Shown here one piece after another: positions 25,894-33,605 of a stretch of 64,000 bases of DNA (positions within the stretch are counted from its first letter, which is position 1; the number at the start of each line of letters is the position of its first letter). A program made the position numbers and the translations under genes. The notes below the pieces were generated by a model, which saw only the letters and a program-made list of their open reading frames with translations, was not told the origin of the DNA and did not search any database. This DNA comes from Faecalicoccus acidiformans (GTDB lineage: Bacteria; Bacillota_I; Bacilli_A; Erysipelotrichales; Erysipelotrichaceae): NCBI RefSeq assembly GCF_014202635.1, contig NZ_JACHHD010000006.1, positions 1-64,000 of the forward strand. Reading direction: 5' to 3'.

Positions 25894-25908
25894 GGTTCTC
25901 CTTTTTTT
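25884..25908 (+). terminator. Terminator at the end of the H1-like gene
   Basis: GGAGAAC-TAAG-GTTCTCC followed by TTTTTTT; the stop codon lies in the loop. Confidence 0.9.
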
Positions 25909-25965
25909 CTTGATTTCTTGAAAAAGCTTGGTATCATATATAAGAAATTAAGCGAGGTGTATTAC

Positions 25966-26223
25966 ATGGCTACTCAGTCAAAGATCCCGGAATGGATCTT
26001 ACAGTGTCTGGATCAGTATGGAAACTGTGCATGCGGACGAGCAATCACAAAAAAATTAGGCAAGGATAAACTTTTAGAAGAATTAGAAGCTTTGGGATAT
26101 CCTTGTACCTTAGAGATTTTGGCCGATCAGAAAGAAAAGGCTGCTTATCCTAAGGACGGGACATATATCCTGACAATGAAAACCGAAGATTATTATACAG
26201 AAGAAGACGATGAAGAATATTAA
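25966..26223 (+). CDS. Small acidic-tailed hypothetical protein
   Basis: The 85-residue protein has a helical start (IPEWILQCLDQYG), a CACGRAITKKLGKDKLLEEL segment that could form a helix-turn-helix-like unit, and a very acidic C-terminus (EDYYTEEDDEEY). The open frame begins at 25918, but ATG 25966 has GCGAGGTG upstream and the extra residues look like leader. It is convergent with the isocitrate dehydrogenase gene. The family is not recognised. Confidence 0.7.
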   Translation: MATQSKIPEWILQCLDQYGNCACGRAITKKLGKDKLLEELEALGYPCTLEILADQKEKAAYPKDGTYILTMKTEDYYTEEDDEEY

Positions 26224-26240
26224 ACTTCATCGTCTTATTT
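26204..26240. terminator. Bidirectional terminator
   Basis: AAGACGATGAAG / CTTCATCGTCTT, a 12-bp stem between the small acidic protein and the isocitrate dehydrogenase gene. The plus-strand arm encodes the acidic tail. Confidence 0.8.
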
Positions 26241-27231
26241 CTTGTAGAATGGCCTCAACAAATTCTTTTGTGGATGCCTGGCCTCCCAAATCTGGAGTCA
26301 ATGCCTGTTTTTTTGAAAAGACTTGATCCAAAGCAGTTCGAATAGTTTTTGCAGTTTTTATTTGTCCTATATCGTCTAACATCATGCAGCTGCTCAACAA
26401 GAGTGCTGTCGGATTGGCAATTCCTTTGCCGGCGATATCAGGGGCTGAACCATGGACGGCTTCGTACATAGCATATTCGTCTCCTTTGTTGCAGCTTGGC
26501 AACAGACCTAAGCCGCCAATCAAACCACTGGTCAGATCACTGATGATGTCACCATAAAGATTGGGCATGACCATAACATCGAATTGTTGGGGATGCATCA
26601 CCAGCTGCATACAAGTGTTGTCTACGATCAAGTCGTTTGCCTGGATCTCGGGATAATCTTTGGCAATTTCTTGAAATAAGGACAGAAACAAGCCGTCAGT
26701 TTGTTTCAAGATATTTGCTTTATGTACACATGTGCATTTTTTACGATGATGCCGGCGGCAATATTCAAAAGCTGCTCGAATGATTCTTTGGCTCGCCGTG
26801 CGTGTGATCTTTTTGATAGCGATCACAGTATCTTCGTCAATTTTCTTTTCTTCGCCGATATAGAGGTCTTCGGTATTCTCGCGGAACGTAACGATATCTA
26901 TATTTTTATAGAGCGTATCTAAACAAGGATTTGATTTTGCGGGACGAATATTTGCCCAAAGATCGAATTGATTTCTGAGAGTGACATTCAAAGAACGGAA
27001 GCCTTTCCCAATTGGTGTTGTGATAGGAGATTTCAATAAGATCTTATTTTGGCGAAAAGATTCCAATCCATTCTCCGGAATAAAAAATCCGGTTTTATGA
27101 TATACCGCTTCTCCCACATCAAAGATCTCGAAGGCAAGGTCTGCTTTTGCTTCTTGTAATATTGTCAGGACGGCATCGGTAATCTCGGGACCGATACCGT
27201 CGCCGCGAAATACTGTAATTGTCTGAGTCAT
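26227..27231 (-). CDS. NAD-type isocitrate dehydrogenase
   Basis: The 334-residue protein is a beta-decarboxylating dehydrogenase: FRGDGIGPEITDAV at the start, LNVTLRNQFDLWANIRP (substrate arginines), DIVTFRENTEDLYIGEE and GDIISDLTSGLIGGLGL, ending with the adenine-site EAVHGSAPDIAGKGIANP. The combination, including TFRENTEDLY, favours NAD-isocitrate rather than isopropylmalate dehydrogenase. It lies 17 bases after citrate synthase on the same strand, supporting the assignment. It produces 2-oxoglutarate for glutamate synthesis. Confidence 0.92.
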   Translation of the reverse strand: MTQTITVFRGDGIGPEITDAVLTILQEAKADLAFEIFDVGEAVYHKTGFFIPENGLESFRQNKILLKSPITTPIGKGFRSLNVTLRNQFDLWANIRPAKSNPCLDTLYKNIDIVTFRENTEDLYIGEEKKIDEDTVIAIKKITRTASQRIIRAAFEYCRRHHRKKCTCVHKANILKQTDGLFLSLFQEIAKDYPEIQANDLIVDNTCMQLVMHPQQFDVMVMPNLYGDIISDLTSGLIGGLGLLPSCNKGDEYAMYEAVHGSAPDIAGKGIANPTALLLSSCMMLDDIGQIKTAKTIRTALDQVFSKKQALTPDLGGQASTKEFVEAILQEIRR

Positions 27232-27248
27232 ATCTGTGTTTCCTTTCT

Positions 27249-28508
27249 TTATTCATCGCCTACATATACATTGGCAGGACGAATCAATTTGCGATTGTTT
27301 TGACGATTTTCCAAGTGATGCGCAACCCATCCGGATGTTCTGGCCATTCCAAATAAGGGCGTGAATAAGCTTTCTTCAATCCCTAATAAAGAGTAGGCAA
27401 ATCCGGAATAAAAGTCGACGTTGGCACAAGTTTCGATGTGCTTGATTTTGCGCATTTGATATAATGCGGCTTTTTCAAATGCCTCTAAAGTGCGGAATTC
27501 ATCCATTTTGCCTTTCTCTCGGGCAAGGCTTTTGCAGGCAGTCTTGATCAACTGACAGCGAGGATCGCTTTTTGTATAGATCGCATGACCTATTCCGTAA
27601 ATCAAGCCAGCATGATCAAAAAAGTCTTTTTCCAGAAGTCGCTTGGCGATTTTGCGCAATATCTTTTCATCCGTTGTGACACCATATTCTTCAAAGATGG
27701 CATTGAACATGGCGCTTGTTTTGATGTTTGCTCCTCCGTGCCGAGGTCCTTTTAAGGAGCCTAAGGCAGCACTGATGCATGAATAGATGTCAGTCCCCGT
27801 ACTGGACATGACGACATTGGTAAAAGTGGAGTTATTTCCGCCTCCATGATCGGCATGAAGCATAAACAATAGATCTAAGATCGAGGCTTCCAAATCTGAA
27901 TAGTGTGTATTGCCGCGAATAATGCATAATACATTTTCAGCGATTCCTTTATCTGGTAAAGGATATTTATCGATCTTTTCTTTTTTATAATGACTCAGCA
28001 TGAATAGAGGCATACTGGCCAAAATGTAGATTCCTTTCAACATCCGTTGTTCTAAGGTGTCGCTGTCAGGATCTTGATCATCTCCATAGAGTTTTAAAAC
28101 TTCAATTTGGATCGCATTCAGAAGATTTGAGGTTTTATACTGGATGTCAACTTGACTGGCATCCGCGGTTTTGATGAGTTCTTTGTGAAAATCTAAAAGT
28201 TGTCGATGCGTCGGAAGTTTACCGAAGATCAATAAAAAAGCGGTCATCTCAAAACCAAGGTTTTCTTTTGATCGATGTTGGGCCAGTTCTTCAATGTCGT
28301 AGCCGCGATAGACCAGACGGCCTTGAACGTGAGTTTTCTTGCCGTGCTCTACCTTATAACCTACGACATCGCTGATCTTGGTCAGTCCCACTTTAACGCC
28401 TGTACCATTTTCGTTTCGCAAACCCGCTTTAACATGGTATTTACCATAAAGAGAAGGGTCGATCCGATTGATCGTTTCGTTTTCTAGATAGATCTCTTTC
28501 AGATTCAT
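27249..28508 (-). CDS. Citrate synthase
   Basis: The 419-residue enzyme condenses acetyl-CoA with oxaloacetate. Conserved parts include VYRGYDIEELAQH, the first catalytic histidine in LHADHGGGNNSTF, GSLKGPRHGGANIK and GIGHAIYTKSDPR with the second histidine and the substrate arginine. It is the first gene of an operon with isocitrate dehydrogenase. AAAGGAAA lies upstream of the ATG, and its promoter is back to back with that of aconitase. Confidence 0.94.
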   Translation of the reverse strand: MNLKEIYLENETINRIDPSLYGKYHVKAGLRNENGTGVKVGLTKISDVVGYKVEHGKKTHVQGRLVYRGYDIEELAQHRSKENLGFEMTAFLLIFGKLPTHRQLLDFHKELIKTADASQVDIQYKTSNLLNAIQIEVLKLYGDDQDPDSDTLEQRMLKGIYILASMPLFMLSHYKKEKIDKYPLPDKGIAENVLCIIRGNTHYSDLEASILDLLFMLHADHGGGNNSTFTNVVMSSTGTDIYSCISAALGSLKGPRHGGANIKTSAMFNAIFEEYGVTTDEKILRKIAKRLLEKDFFDHAGLIYGIGHAIYTKSDPRCQLIKTACKSLAREKGKMDEFRTLEAFEKAALYQMRKIKHIETCANVDFYSGFAYSLLGIEESLFTPLFGMARTSGWVAHHLENRQNNRKLIRPANVYVGDE

Positions 28509-28520
28509 CGTTTCAATTTC

Positions 28521-28580
28521 CTTTCATTGATTTTCATATTATATCATAATCTTTCATTTATTTTCATTTTTTGATATAAT
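28521..28580. promoter_or_regulatory. Paired 17-bp repeats in the citrate synthase/aconitase divergent promoters
   Basis: CTTTCATTGATTTTCAT (28521-28537) and CTTTCATTTATTTTCAT (28551-28567) differ at one base and are offset by exactly 30 bases. The aconitase -10 (TATAAT) is at 28575-28580 and the minus-strand -10 is at 28539-28544. One repeat sits just downstream of the citrate synthase -10, and the other covers both -35 regions. They look like operators for a common regulator of the citrate branch; the regulator is not known. Confidence 0.55.
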
Positions 28581-28603
28581 AAGCGACATGAAGGAGAAAA
28601 AAT

Positions 28604-30523
28604 ATGGAAAATCTAACGCATAAGATCTTGAAAGCACATATAATCCGCGGGGAAATGATTCCTGGAGAACCGATTGAGATTCGAATTGATCAAACATTGA
28701 CACAAGATGCGACAGGGACCATGGCCTATATGCAATTTGAAGCGATGGGTCTTCCTAGTGTTAAGACAGAATTGTCAGTGAGCTATGTTGACCACAATAC
28801 TCTGCAGAGTGGATATATGAATGCGGATGATCATGCTTACCTGCAAAGCGTAGCCTCAAAGTACGGCATTGTTTTTTCAAAACCAGGGAATGGAATCTGC
28901 CATCAAGTGCACTTGGAACGGTTTGCGAAACCCGGAAAGACCTTGATCGGAAGCGATTCCCATACGCCTACCAGTTCAGCAATGGGATGCTTGGCAATCG
29001 GAGCAGGTGGCTTGGATGTCGCAAAGGCGATGGCGGGGTATCCTTATCGTTTGACGATGCCTAAGGTCGTAGAAGTCCGTTTGATTGGATCTTTACGACA
29101 TGGTGTTTCCAGTAAAGATATCATTTTAGAATTATTACGAAGATTATCTGTTAAGGGCGGAGTTGGTAAAGTCTTTGAGTATACCGGAGATGCTTTAAAA
29201 ACGTTGAGCGTGTATCAAAGAGCAACAATCACCAATATGGGTGCTGAATTAGGGGCGACCACGTCGATATTTCCTAGTGATGAAAAAACAAAAGAGTTTT
29301 TAGAAAAACAGGGAAGACCAGAGGATTATCGTCCTTTGCAGGCGGATCTTCAGGCTAGTTATGATGAAACAATTGAAATTGACTTGAGCCAGTTAAAGCC
29401 GATGGCAGCATGTCCAAATTCTCCGGATGCGGTTCGCCCGATCACAGAATTAGCAGGAATCAAAGTAGATCAGGTTGCCATTGGATCGTGTACGAACTCG
29501 GGTTATGAAGATTTGATGAAAGCGGCAATGATCTTAAAAGGAAAAAAAGTGTCACCGCATGTTTCCTTGATTATCTCGCCGGGCTCTCGTCAGGTGCTCT
29601 TGAAACTGATTCAAAGCGGTTCACTGCAGATCTTTATCCAGGCGGGAGCCAGAATATTAGAGTGTACTTGCGGACCTTGTATCGGCATGGGACAAAGTCC
29701 AAAAACCGAAGGAGTTTCAATCCGTACGTTTAATCGAAATTTCTATGGACGATCTGGTACCTTATCGGCGAAAGTCTATTTGACCTCTCCGGAAGTGGCT
29801 GCTGCCAGTGCTGTCAGCGGTGTATTCACAGATCCGTCAATGATCGCATATGAAGATGATTTTCCACCGGAGCCGCAGATCATTGATGACGGCATGATTC
29901 TTTACCCTAGTCGTGATCCGGATTCTGTTGAAATCATTCGAGGGCCGAATATCAAGCCGATTCCTCAAAACACTGCGATGCCGTCTTCTCTGAGTAAAAA
30001 AGTTGTGATAAAACTTGGAGATAATATTACGACCGACCATATTGCCCCTGCCGGAGCCGAGGTGTTGCCTTACCGTTCAAATATTGAGAAATTATCAACG
30101 TTTGTTTTTAAAAACAATAAGCCAGATTTTTACGATGTTTGCCAGAACAACCATGGCGGTATTATTGTTGCGGGAGAAAACTATGGTCAAGGTTCGAGTC
30201 GTGAACACGCTGCTTTGGCACCGATGTATTTAGGCATCAAAGCAGTCCTTTGTAAGTCGTTTGCGCGAATCCACAAAGCAAATCTCATCAATTTCGGCAT
30301 ACTTCCTTTGATCTTTGAGAATCCGGAAGATTATGACAAGATTCAGGAGATGGATACTTTACAGCTTTCTGATTTGAAGAATCTATACACTCAACGTTCA
30401 CTAGAAATCTATGATCAGACAAGCGGCCAAAAGATTCGTTGTCGTGTGGAATGTACCGATGCGGATCTGGATTTGATCATGGCTGGCGGTGCCCTAAACT
30501 ATATTCGACAAAACGCTTCTTGA
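28604..30523 (+). CDS. Aconitate hydratase
   Basis: The 639-residue monomeric aconitase carries the 4Fe-4S ligands as GSCTNSG (first Cys, about residue 290) and CTCGPCIGMGQ (second and third Cys, about 350). GSDSHTPTSSAMG and the C-terminal swivel-domain GENYGQGSSREHAALAP are also present. The length fits the shorter mitochondrial-like/clostridial type. It shares a divergent control region with citrate synthase and isocitrate dehydrogenase, so together they form citrate to 2-oxoglutarate. GAAGGAG precedes the ATG. Confidence 0.94.
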   Translation: MENLTHKILKAHIIRGEMIPGEPIEIRIDQTLTQDATGTMAYMQFEAMGLPSVKTELSVSYVDHNTLQSGYMNADDHAYLQSVASKYGIVFSKPGNGICHQVHLERFAKPGKTLIGSDSHTPTSSAMGCLAIGAGGLDVAKAMAGYPYRLTMPKVVEVRLIGSLRHGVSSKDIILELLRRLSVKGGVGKVFEYTGDALKTLSVYQRATITNMGAELGATTSIFPSDEKTKEFLEKQGRPEDYRPLQADLQASYDETIEIDLSQLKPMAACPNSPDAVRPITELAGIKVDQVAIGSCTNSGYEDLMKAAMILKGKKVSPHVSLIISPGSRQVLLKLIQSGSLQIFIQAGARILECTCGPCIGMGQSPKTEGVSIRTFNRNFYGRSGTLSAKVYLTSPEVAAASAVSGVFTDPSMIAYEDDFPPEPQIIDDGMILYPSRDPDSVEIIRGPNIKPIPQNTAMPSSLSKKVVIKLGDNITTDHIAPAGAEVLPYRSNIEKLSTFVFKNNKPDFYDVCQNNHGGIIVAGENYGQGSSREHAALAPMYLGIKAVLCKSFARIHKANLINFGILPLIFENPEDYDKIQEMDTLQLSDLKNLYTQRSLEIYDQTSGQKIRCRVECTDADLDLIMAGGALNYIRQNAS

Positions 30524-30539
30524 GAAAGGAGCGTTTTTT
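30512..30539 (+). terminator. Terminator after aconitase
   Basis: AACGCT-loop-AGCGTT followed by TTTT, overlapping the stop codon. Confidence 0.8.
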
Positions 30540-30576
30540 GTACAAAAAACCCATTAAAAAGTGTAACAGGATGGTC

Positions 30577-30604
30577 GTCAAAGCGCTTTCAGAAAAGGTA
30601 TAAT
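30577..30604 (+). promoter_or_regulatory. nagA promoter with cre-like palindrome
   Basis: GTCAAAGCGCTTTCA (30577-30591) has the palindromic core AAAGCGCTTT of CcpA sites and overlaps the -35 region. TATAAT lies at 30599-30604. Confidence 0.55.
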
Positions 30605-30631
30605 AATACTGAAGAAAAGAGGTAAATAATC

Positions 30632-31771
30632 ATGATCTTACAAAGTACAAGAGTCTGGGTTTTGAATAATTGGTTAGAAGCTCAGATCGAGATTGAAGAT
30701 GGAAAGATTCAGGAAATCTATCCATATGGAACGAAACCAGTCGATAAGGATTACGGAGATAAGCGAATTGTCCCTGGATTCATCGATGTGCATACGCATG
30801 GAGCTTATGGCTTTGATACCAATGATGCCGAAGAAGAAGGTTTGCGTAACTGGATGAAAAACATCGTTAAGGAAGGGGTAACAGGCATTTTGCCGACGAC
30901 AATCACGCAAAGTGAAGAAGTGCTGACGAATGCAGTCAAAAATGTTGCGAAAGTAGTACGCGAAGGTTATGAAGGAGCTGAGATCTTAGGAATTCATTTT
31001 GAAGGACCTTATTTGGATCAAGTCTATAAAGGAGCTCAGCCAGAGCAATATTGTGTTAAACCGGATGTGGAACAATTCCAGCGATACTATGAAGCCAGCG
31101 ATCATTTGATCAAAGTTGTTACGATGGCTTGTGAACATGATGAAGGATATGCTTTGACACGTTTCTGCGTGGATCATGACATCGTAGTCAGCCAAGGTCA
31201 TTCTGGAGCTACTTATGATCAGGCTCGCATGGCTATTGCTCATGGAGCTAAAAGCATGACGCATGTCTATAATGGTATGACGAAGTTCCATCATCGTGAT
31301 CCGGGATTGGTTGGTGCAGCTTTCCGTTTCCGGGACGTATATGGTGAGATCATTTGCGATGGCAATCACTCTACCTATGATGCTTTGAATGATTATTTTA
31401 CAGCGAAAGGACCAAATTATTCGGTTATGATCACCGATTCTTTAATGGTCAAAGGATTGCCGGCCGGCACAAAAACTTTATTTGGCGGCAATGAAATTGA
31501 GCTGTATGAAGATGGAAGTGCTCACTTGACGGATACGAAAGGATTGGCTGGTTCGACATTGAATGTCAATAAAGGCCTGCAGATCTTAGTAGAAAAGGCT
31601 TTGGTTCCTTGGCAGACGGCAATCAATGCCTGCACGATCAATCCGGCTCGCATGATTGGTGTGGATGATCGTAAGGGAAGTATCCAGACGGGTAAAGATG
31701 CAGATTTGGTCGTATTGAATGATGACTATAGTGTAGAAATGACATATACGAAGGGAAAAGAAGCTTTCTAA
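30632..31771 (+). CDS. nagA: N-acetylglucosamine-6-phosphate deacetylase
   Basis: NagA removes acetate from GlcNAc-6-P, giving the substrate of NagB. The 379-residue amidohydrolase shows PGFIDVHTHGAYGFD (metal-binding HxH, about residue 55), HFEGPYLDQ with the metal glutamate, SQGHSGATYDQA, MTHVYNGM and the catalytic aspartate in ITDSLMVKGLP. GAGGTAA precedes the ATG. The gene is alone with its own promoter and terminator. A related GalNAc-6-P deacetylase activity is possible given the AgaS system in the window. Confidence 0.94.
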   Translation: MILQSTRVWVLNNWLEAQIEIEDGKIQEIYPYGTKPVDKDYGDKRIVPGFIDVHTHGAYGFDTNDAEEEGLRNWMKNIVKEGVTGILPTTITQSEEVLTNAVKNVAKVVREGYEGAEILGIHFEGPYLDQVYKGAQPEQYCVKPDVEQFQRYYEASDHLIKVVTMACEHDEGYALTRFCVDHDIVVSQGHSGATYDQARMAIAHGAKSMTHVYNGMTKFHHRDPGLVGAAFRFRDVYGEIICDGNHSTYDALNDYFTAKGPNYSVMITDSLMVKGLPAGTKTLFGGNEIELYEDGSAHLTDTKGLAGSTLNVNKGLQILVEKALVPWQTAINACTINPARMIGVDDRKGSIQTGKDADLVVLNDDYSVEMTYTKGKEAF

Positions 31772-31782
31772 ATCGAATGATG

Positions 31783-31806
31783 GGCCGATACTATATCGGC
31801 CTTTTT
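31783..31806 (+). terminator. Terminator after nagA
   Basis: GGCCGATA-CTA-TATCGGCC followed by TTTTT. Confidence 0.9.
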
Positions 31807-31890
31807 CTTTCAAACAATAAAAAACAATAAAAAATAATAGACAATCAGTGGTGATTCTGGTATATTAAAGGTACTTAGGAGGAATGAAAC

Positions 31891-32568
31891 ATGGAATTGA
31901 TTATCGATTCAGCTGATATTCAAAAAATCAAAAAATTAAATGAACTTTGTACCGTTTCAGGAGTGACCACAAATCCATCGATCTTGACTAAATCAGGCCG
32001 TGAGGCTATGGATGTGATTCACGATTTGCTGGCTATATTAAGCGATGACCAGAAATTGTTTATCCAGGTTGTGAAAACCGATTATGAAGGGATCATGGAA
32101 GAGGCGGAAAGAATTGCTGCATTACGACCTAAAAATATGTATGTTAAGATTCCGGTGACTCATGATGGTCTAAAGGCGATCAAGGAGTGTAAAAAACGCG
32201 GAATTCATACTTTGGCAACAGCTATTTATTCAGCAGAACAAGGATTTTTGGCTGCTTGTAACGGGGCGGATTACTTGGCACCTTATGTAAATCGGATGTG
32301 CAATTATGGCGATGGAGTACAAACCACGAAAGATCTGATTGAGATGCTGAAAGTCAACGGATTGCCGACAAAAGTTGTAGCGGCAAGTTTTAAAAATACA
32401 TACCAAGTTCATGAATTGATCAAAGCAGGAATTCAGGCGGTAACTGTACCATGTGATGTTTTATTCAATATGATCAATCATCCGGCTACTACGATTGCGG
32501 TTGGTGAATTTACAATGGATTGGCAAAGAGCCTACCAGCGTAAACAATTGTTCCCAGAGGCAGAATAA
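31891..32568 (+). CDS. Transaldolase/fructose-6-phosphate aldolase-like protein
   Basis: The 225-residue protein belongs to the small FSA/TalC transaldolase subfamily: IIDSADIQKI at the start, VSGVTTNPSILTKSGRE, the Schiff-base lysine in YVKIPVTHDG, TLATAIYSAEQ and AASFKNTYQV. Members either transfer dihydroxyacetone units or cleave fructose 6-phosphate; substrate choice cannot be decided here. AGGAGGA precedes the ATG. It follows nagA after a terminator, so it is a separate unit in the sugar region. Confidence 0.93.
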   Translation: MELIIDSADIQKIKKLNELCTVSGVTTNPSILTKSGREAMDVIHDLLAILSDDQKLFIQVVKTDYEGIMEEAERIAALRPKNMYVKIPVTHDGLKAIKECKKRGIHTLATAIYSAEQGFLAACNGADYLAPYVNRMCNYGDGVQTTKDLIEMLKVNGLPTKVVAASFKNTYQVHELIKAGIQAVTVPCDVLFNMINHPATTIAVGEFTMDWQRAYQRKQLFPEAE

Positions 32569-32582
32569 TCTGCCTTTTTTTT
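32559..32582 (+). terminator. Terminator after the transaldolase-like gene
   Basis: GGCAGA-ATAA-TCTGCC followed by eight T; the stop lies in the loop. Confidence 0.9.
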
Positions 32583-32597
32583 ATATTTGTTCTTTTG

Positions 32598-32610
32598 TAT
32601 AATAGGGGAC
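32598..32610 (+). promoter_or_regulatory. Leaderless-type promoter of the EamA gene
   Basis: TATAAT at 32598-32603 ends 7 bases before the ATG at 32611. The only purine run in between (AGGGGA) is too close to the ATG for normal ribosome binding. Confidence 0.5.
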
Positions 32611-33501
32611 ATGAGACAAAAAGGATTTTTACTTTGCGGACTCAGTGCCATAAGTTTTGGCTTTGTTCCCTTATTCACTAAAGTTGTGATGCAGGAGGGA
32701 ATGGATGTTGTCGCCATCGGTTTTTTCCGTTTCTTAGGGCTAGGTCTTTTTTCTTTGGGGATGATCCGGCTTCAAAAGCGTCCTTTTTCAATAGAAATCA
32801 AACGATTCCCGGCCATTGTGGCAGATTCTTTTTTTCAGGTTGTGACCATGCTTCTATTAAGCGCTTCTTACTTGTTTATTCCTACGGGCAATGCTACTTC
32901 GCTTCATTTTATGTATCCTGTTTTTGTCTTTTTGATCTTATATCTTTATTATAAGAATCGCTTTTCAGGAATGCAGTGGCTTGCCTTGGTCTTATGTGCT
33001 GCAGGTATCGTTTGTTTTATTGATTTTGATAATATGAACAACTGGATAGGGATGGGCATTGCCATCGCATCGGGACTGACATATGCGATATATATGGTGA
33101 TCTTGGATAAACAAGGTCTGGCGCAAATTGACCCCTTTGTTTTGTCGTTTATCGGTTGTGTTTTGGAAACAGTCTTTTTGGCGATACTGGGGCTAGGGAT
33201 GGGAAGTTTTCATTTGTCCTTAAATGCTTCAGGTGTTTTAAGTCTTGTGATTTTAGCTGGCTTATCCGTTTGCGGAACTTTATTGTTGCAGGTCGGGACC
33301 AGATACATTGGATCAGGAATGGCTTCTTTGTTTTGCCTGTTTGAACCATTGACATCACTGATTTGTGGCTGGATGATCTTGAAAGATCCGCTTCGCTGGG
33401 GATCCGTACTTGGATGTCTTTTGATTTTTGGCGGGATTTTATTGATCTTAAAACCTCCAAAACGATCACAGATGAAAAAAATCAAGTGGATCAAAAAATG
33501 A
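32611..33501 (+). CDS. EamA/DMT-family transporter
   Basis: The 296-residue integral membrane protein has ten predicted hydrophobic segments in two homologous halves, typical of drug/metabolite transporters: LLCGLSAISFGFVPLFTK at the start and a second half beginning near GMGIAIASGLTYAIYMV. GTRYIGSGMASLFCLFEPL is the family's conserved end of the second repeat. It probably exports or imports a small metabolite that cannot be predicted. The start at 32611 fits the membrane topology; the open frame from 32587 runs through the promoter. Confidence 0.92.
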   Translation: MRQKGFLLCGLSAISFGFVPLFTKVVMQEGMDVVAIGFFRFLGLGLFSLGMIRLQKRPFSIEIKRFPAIVADSFFQVVTMLLLSASYLFIPTGNATSLHFMYPVFVFLILYLYYKNRFSGMQWLALVLCAAGIVCFIDFDNMNNWIGMGIAIASGLTYAIYMVILDKQGLAQIDPFVLSFIGCVLETVFLAILGLGMGSFHLSLNASGVLSLVILAGLSVCGTLLLQVGTRYIGSGMASLFCLFEPLTSLICGWMILKDPLRWGSVLGCLLIFGGILLILKPPKRSQMKKIKWIKK

Positions 33502-33517
33502 TCTGCTTTTTTAATAT

Positions 33518-33590
33518 TTAGCACTTTATACTTGCGAGTGCTAAATAATGTGCTATAATACTCTTAGCACATGGATGTATAGAGTGCTAA
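33518..33590 (+). promoter_or_regulatory. Two CIRCE elements (HrcA operators) before clpB
   Basis: Site 1 is TTAGCACTT - 9 bases - GAGTGCTAA (33518-33544), one mismatch from consensus. Site 2 is TTAGCACAT - 9 bases - GAGTGCTAA (33564-33590), two mismatches. TATAAT at 33554-33559 lies between them. HrcA is known to repress heat-shock genes through this element, so heat induction of clpB is predicted. Confidence 0.93.
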
Positions 33591-33605
33591 GAGGAGGGAT
33601 GCTCA

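Noticed and set aside
31808-31850. CAATAAAAAA-type repeats before the transaldolase-like gene
   Set aside because: A short A-rich run in an AT-rich promoter region; too simple to be called a repeat element.
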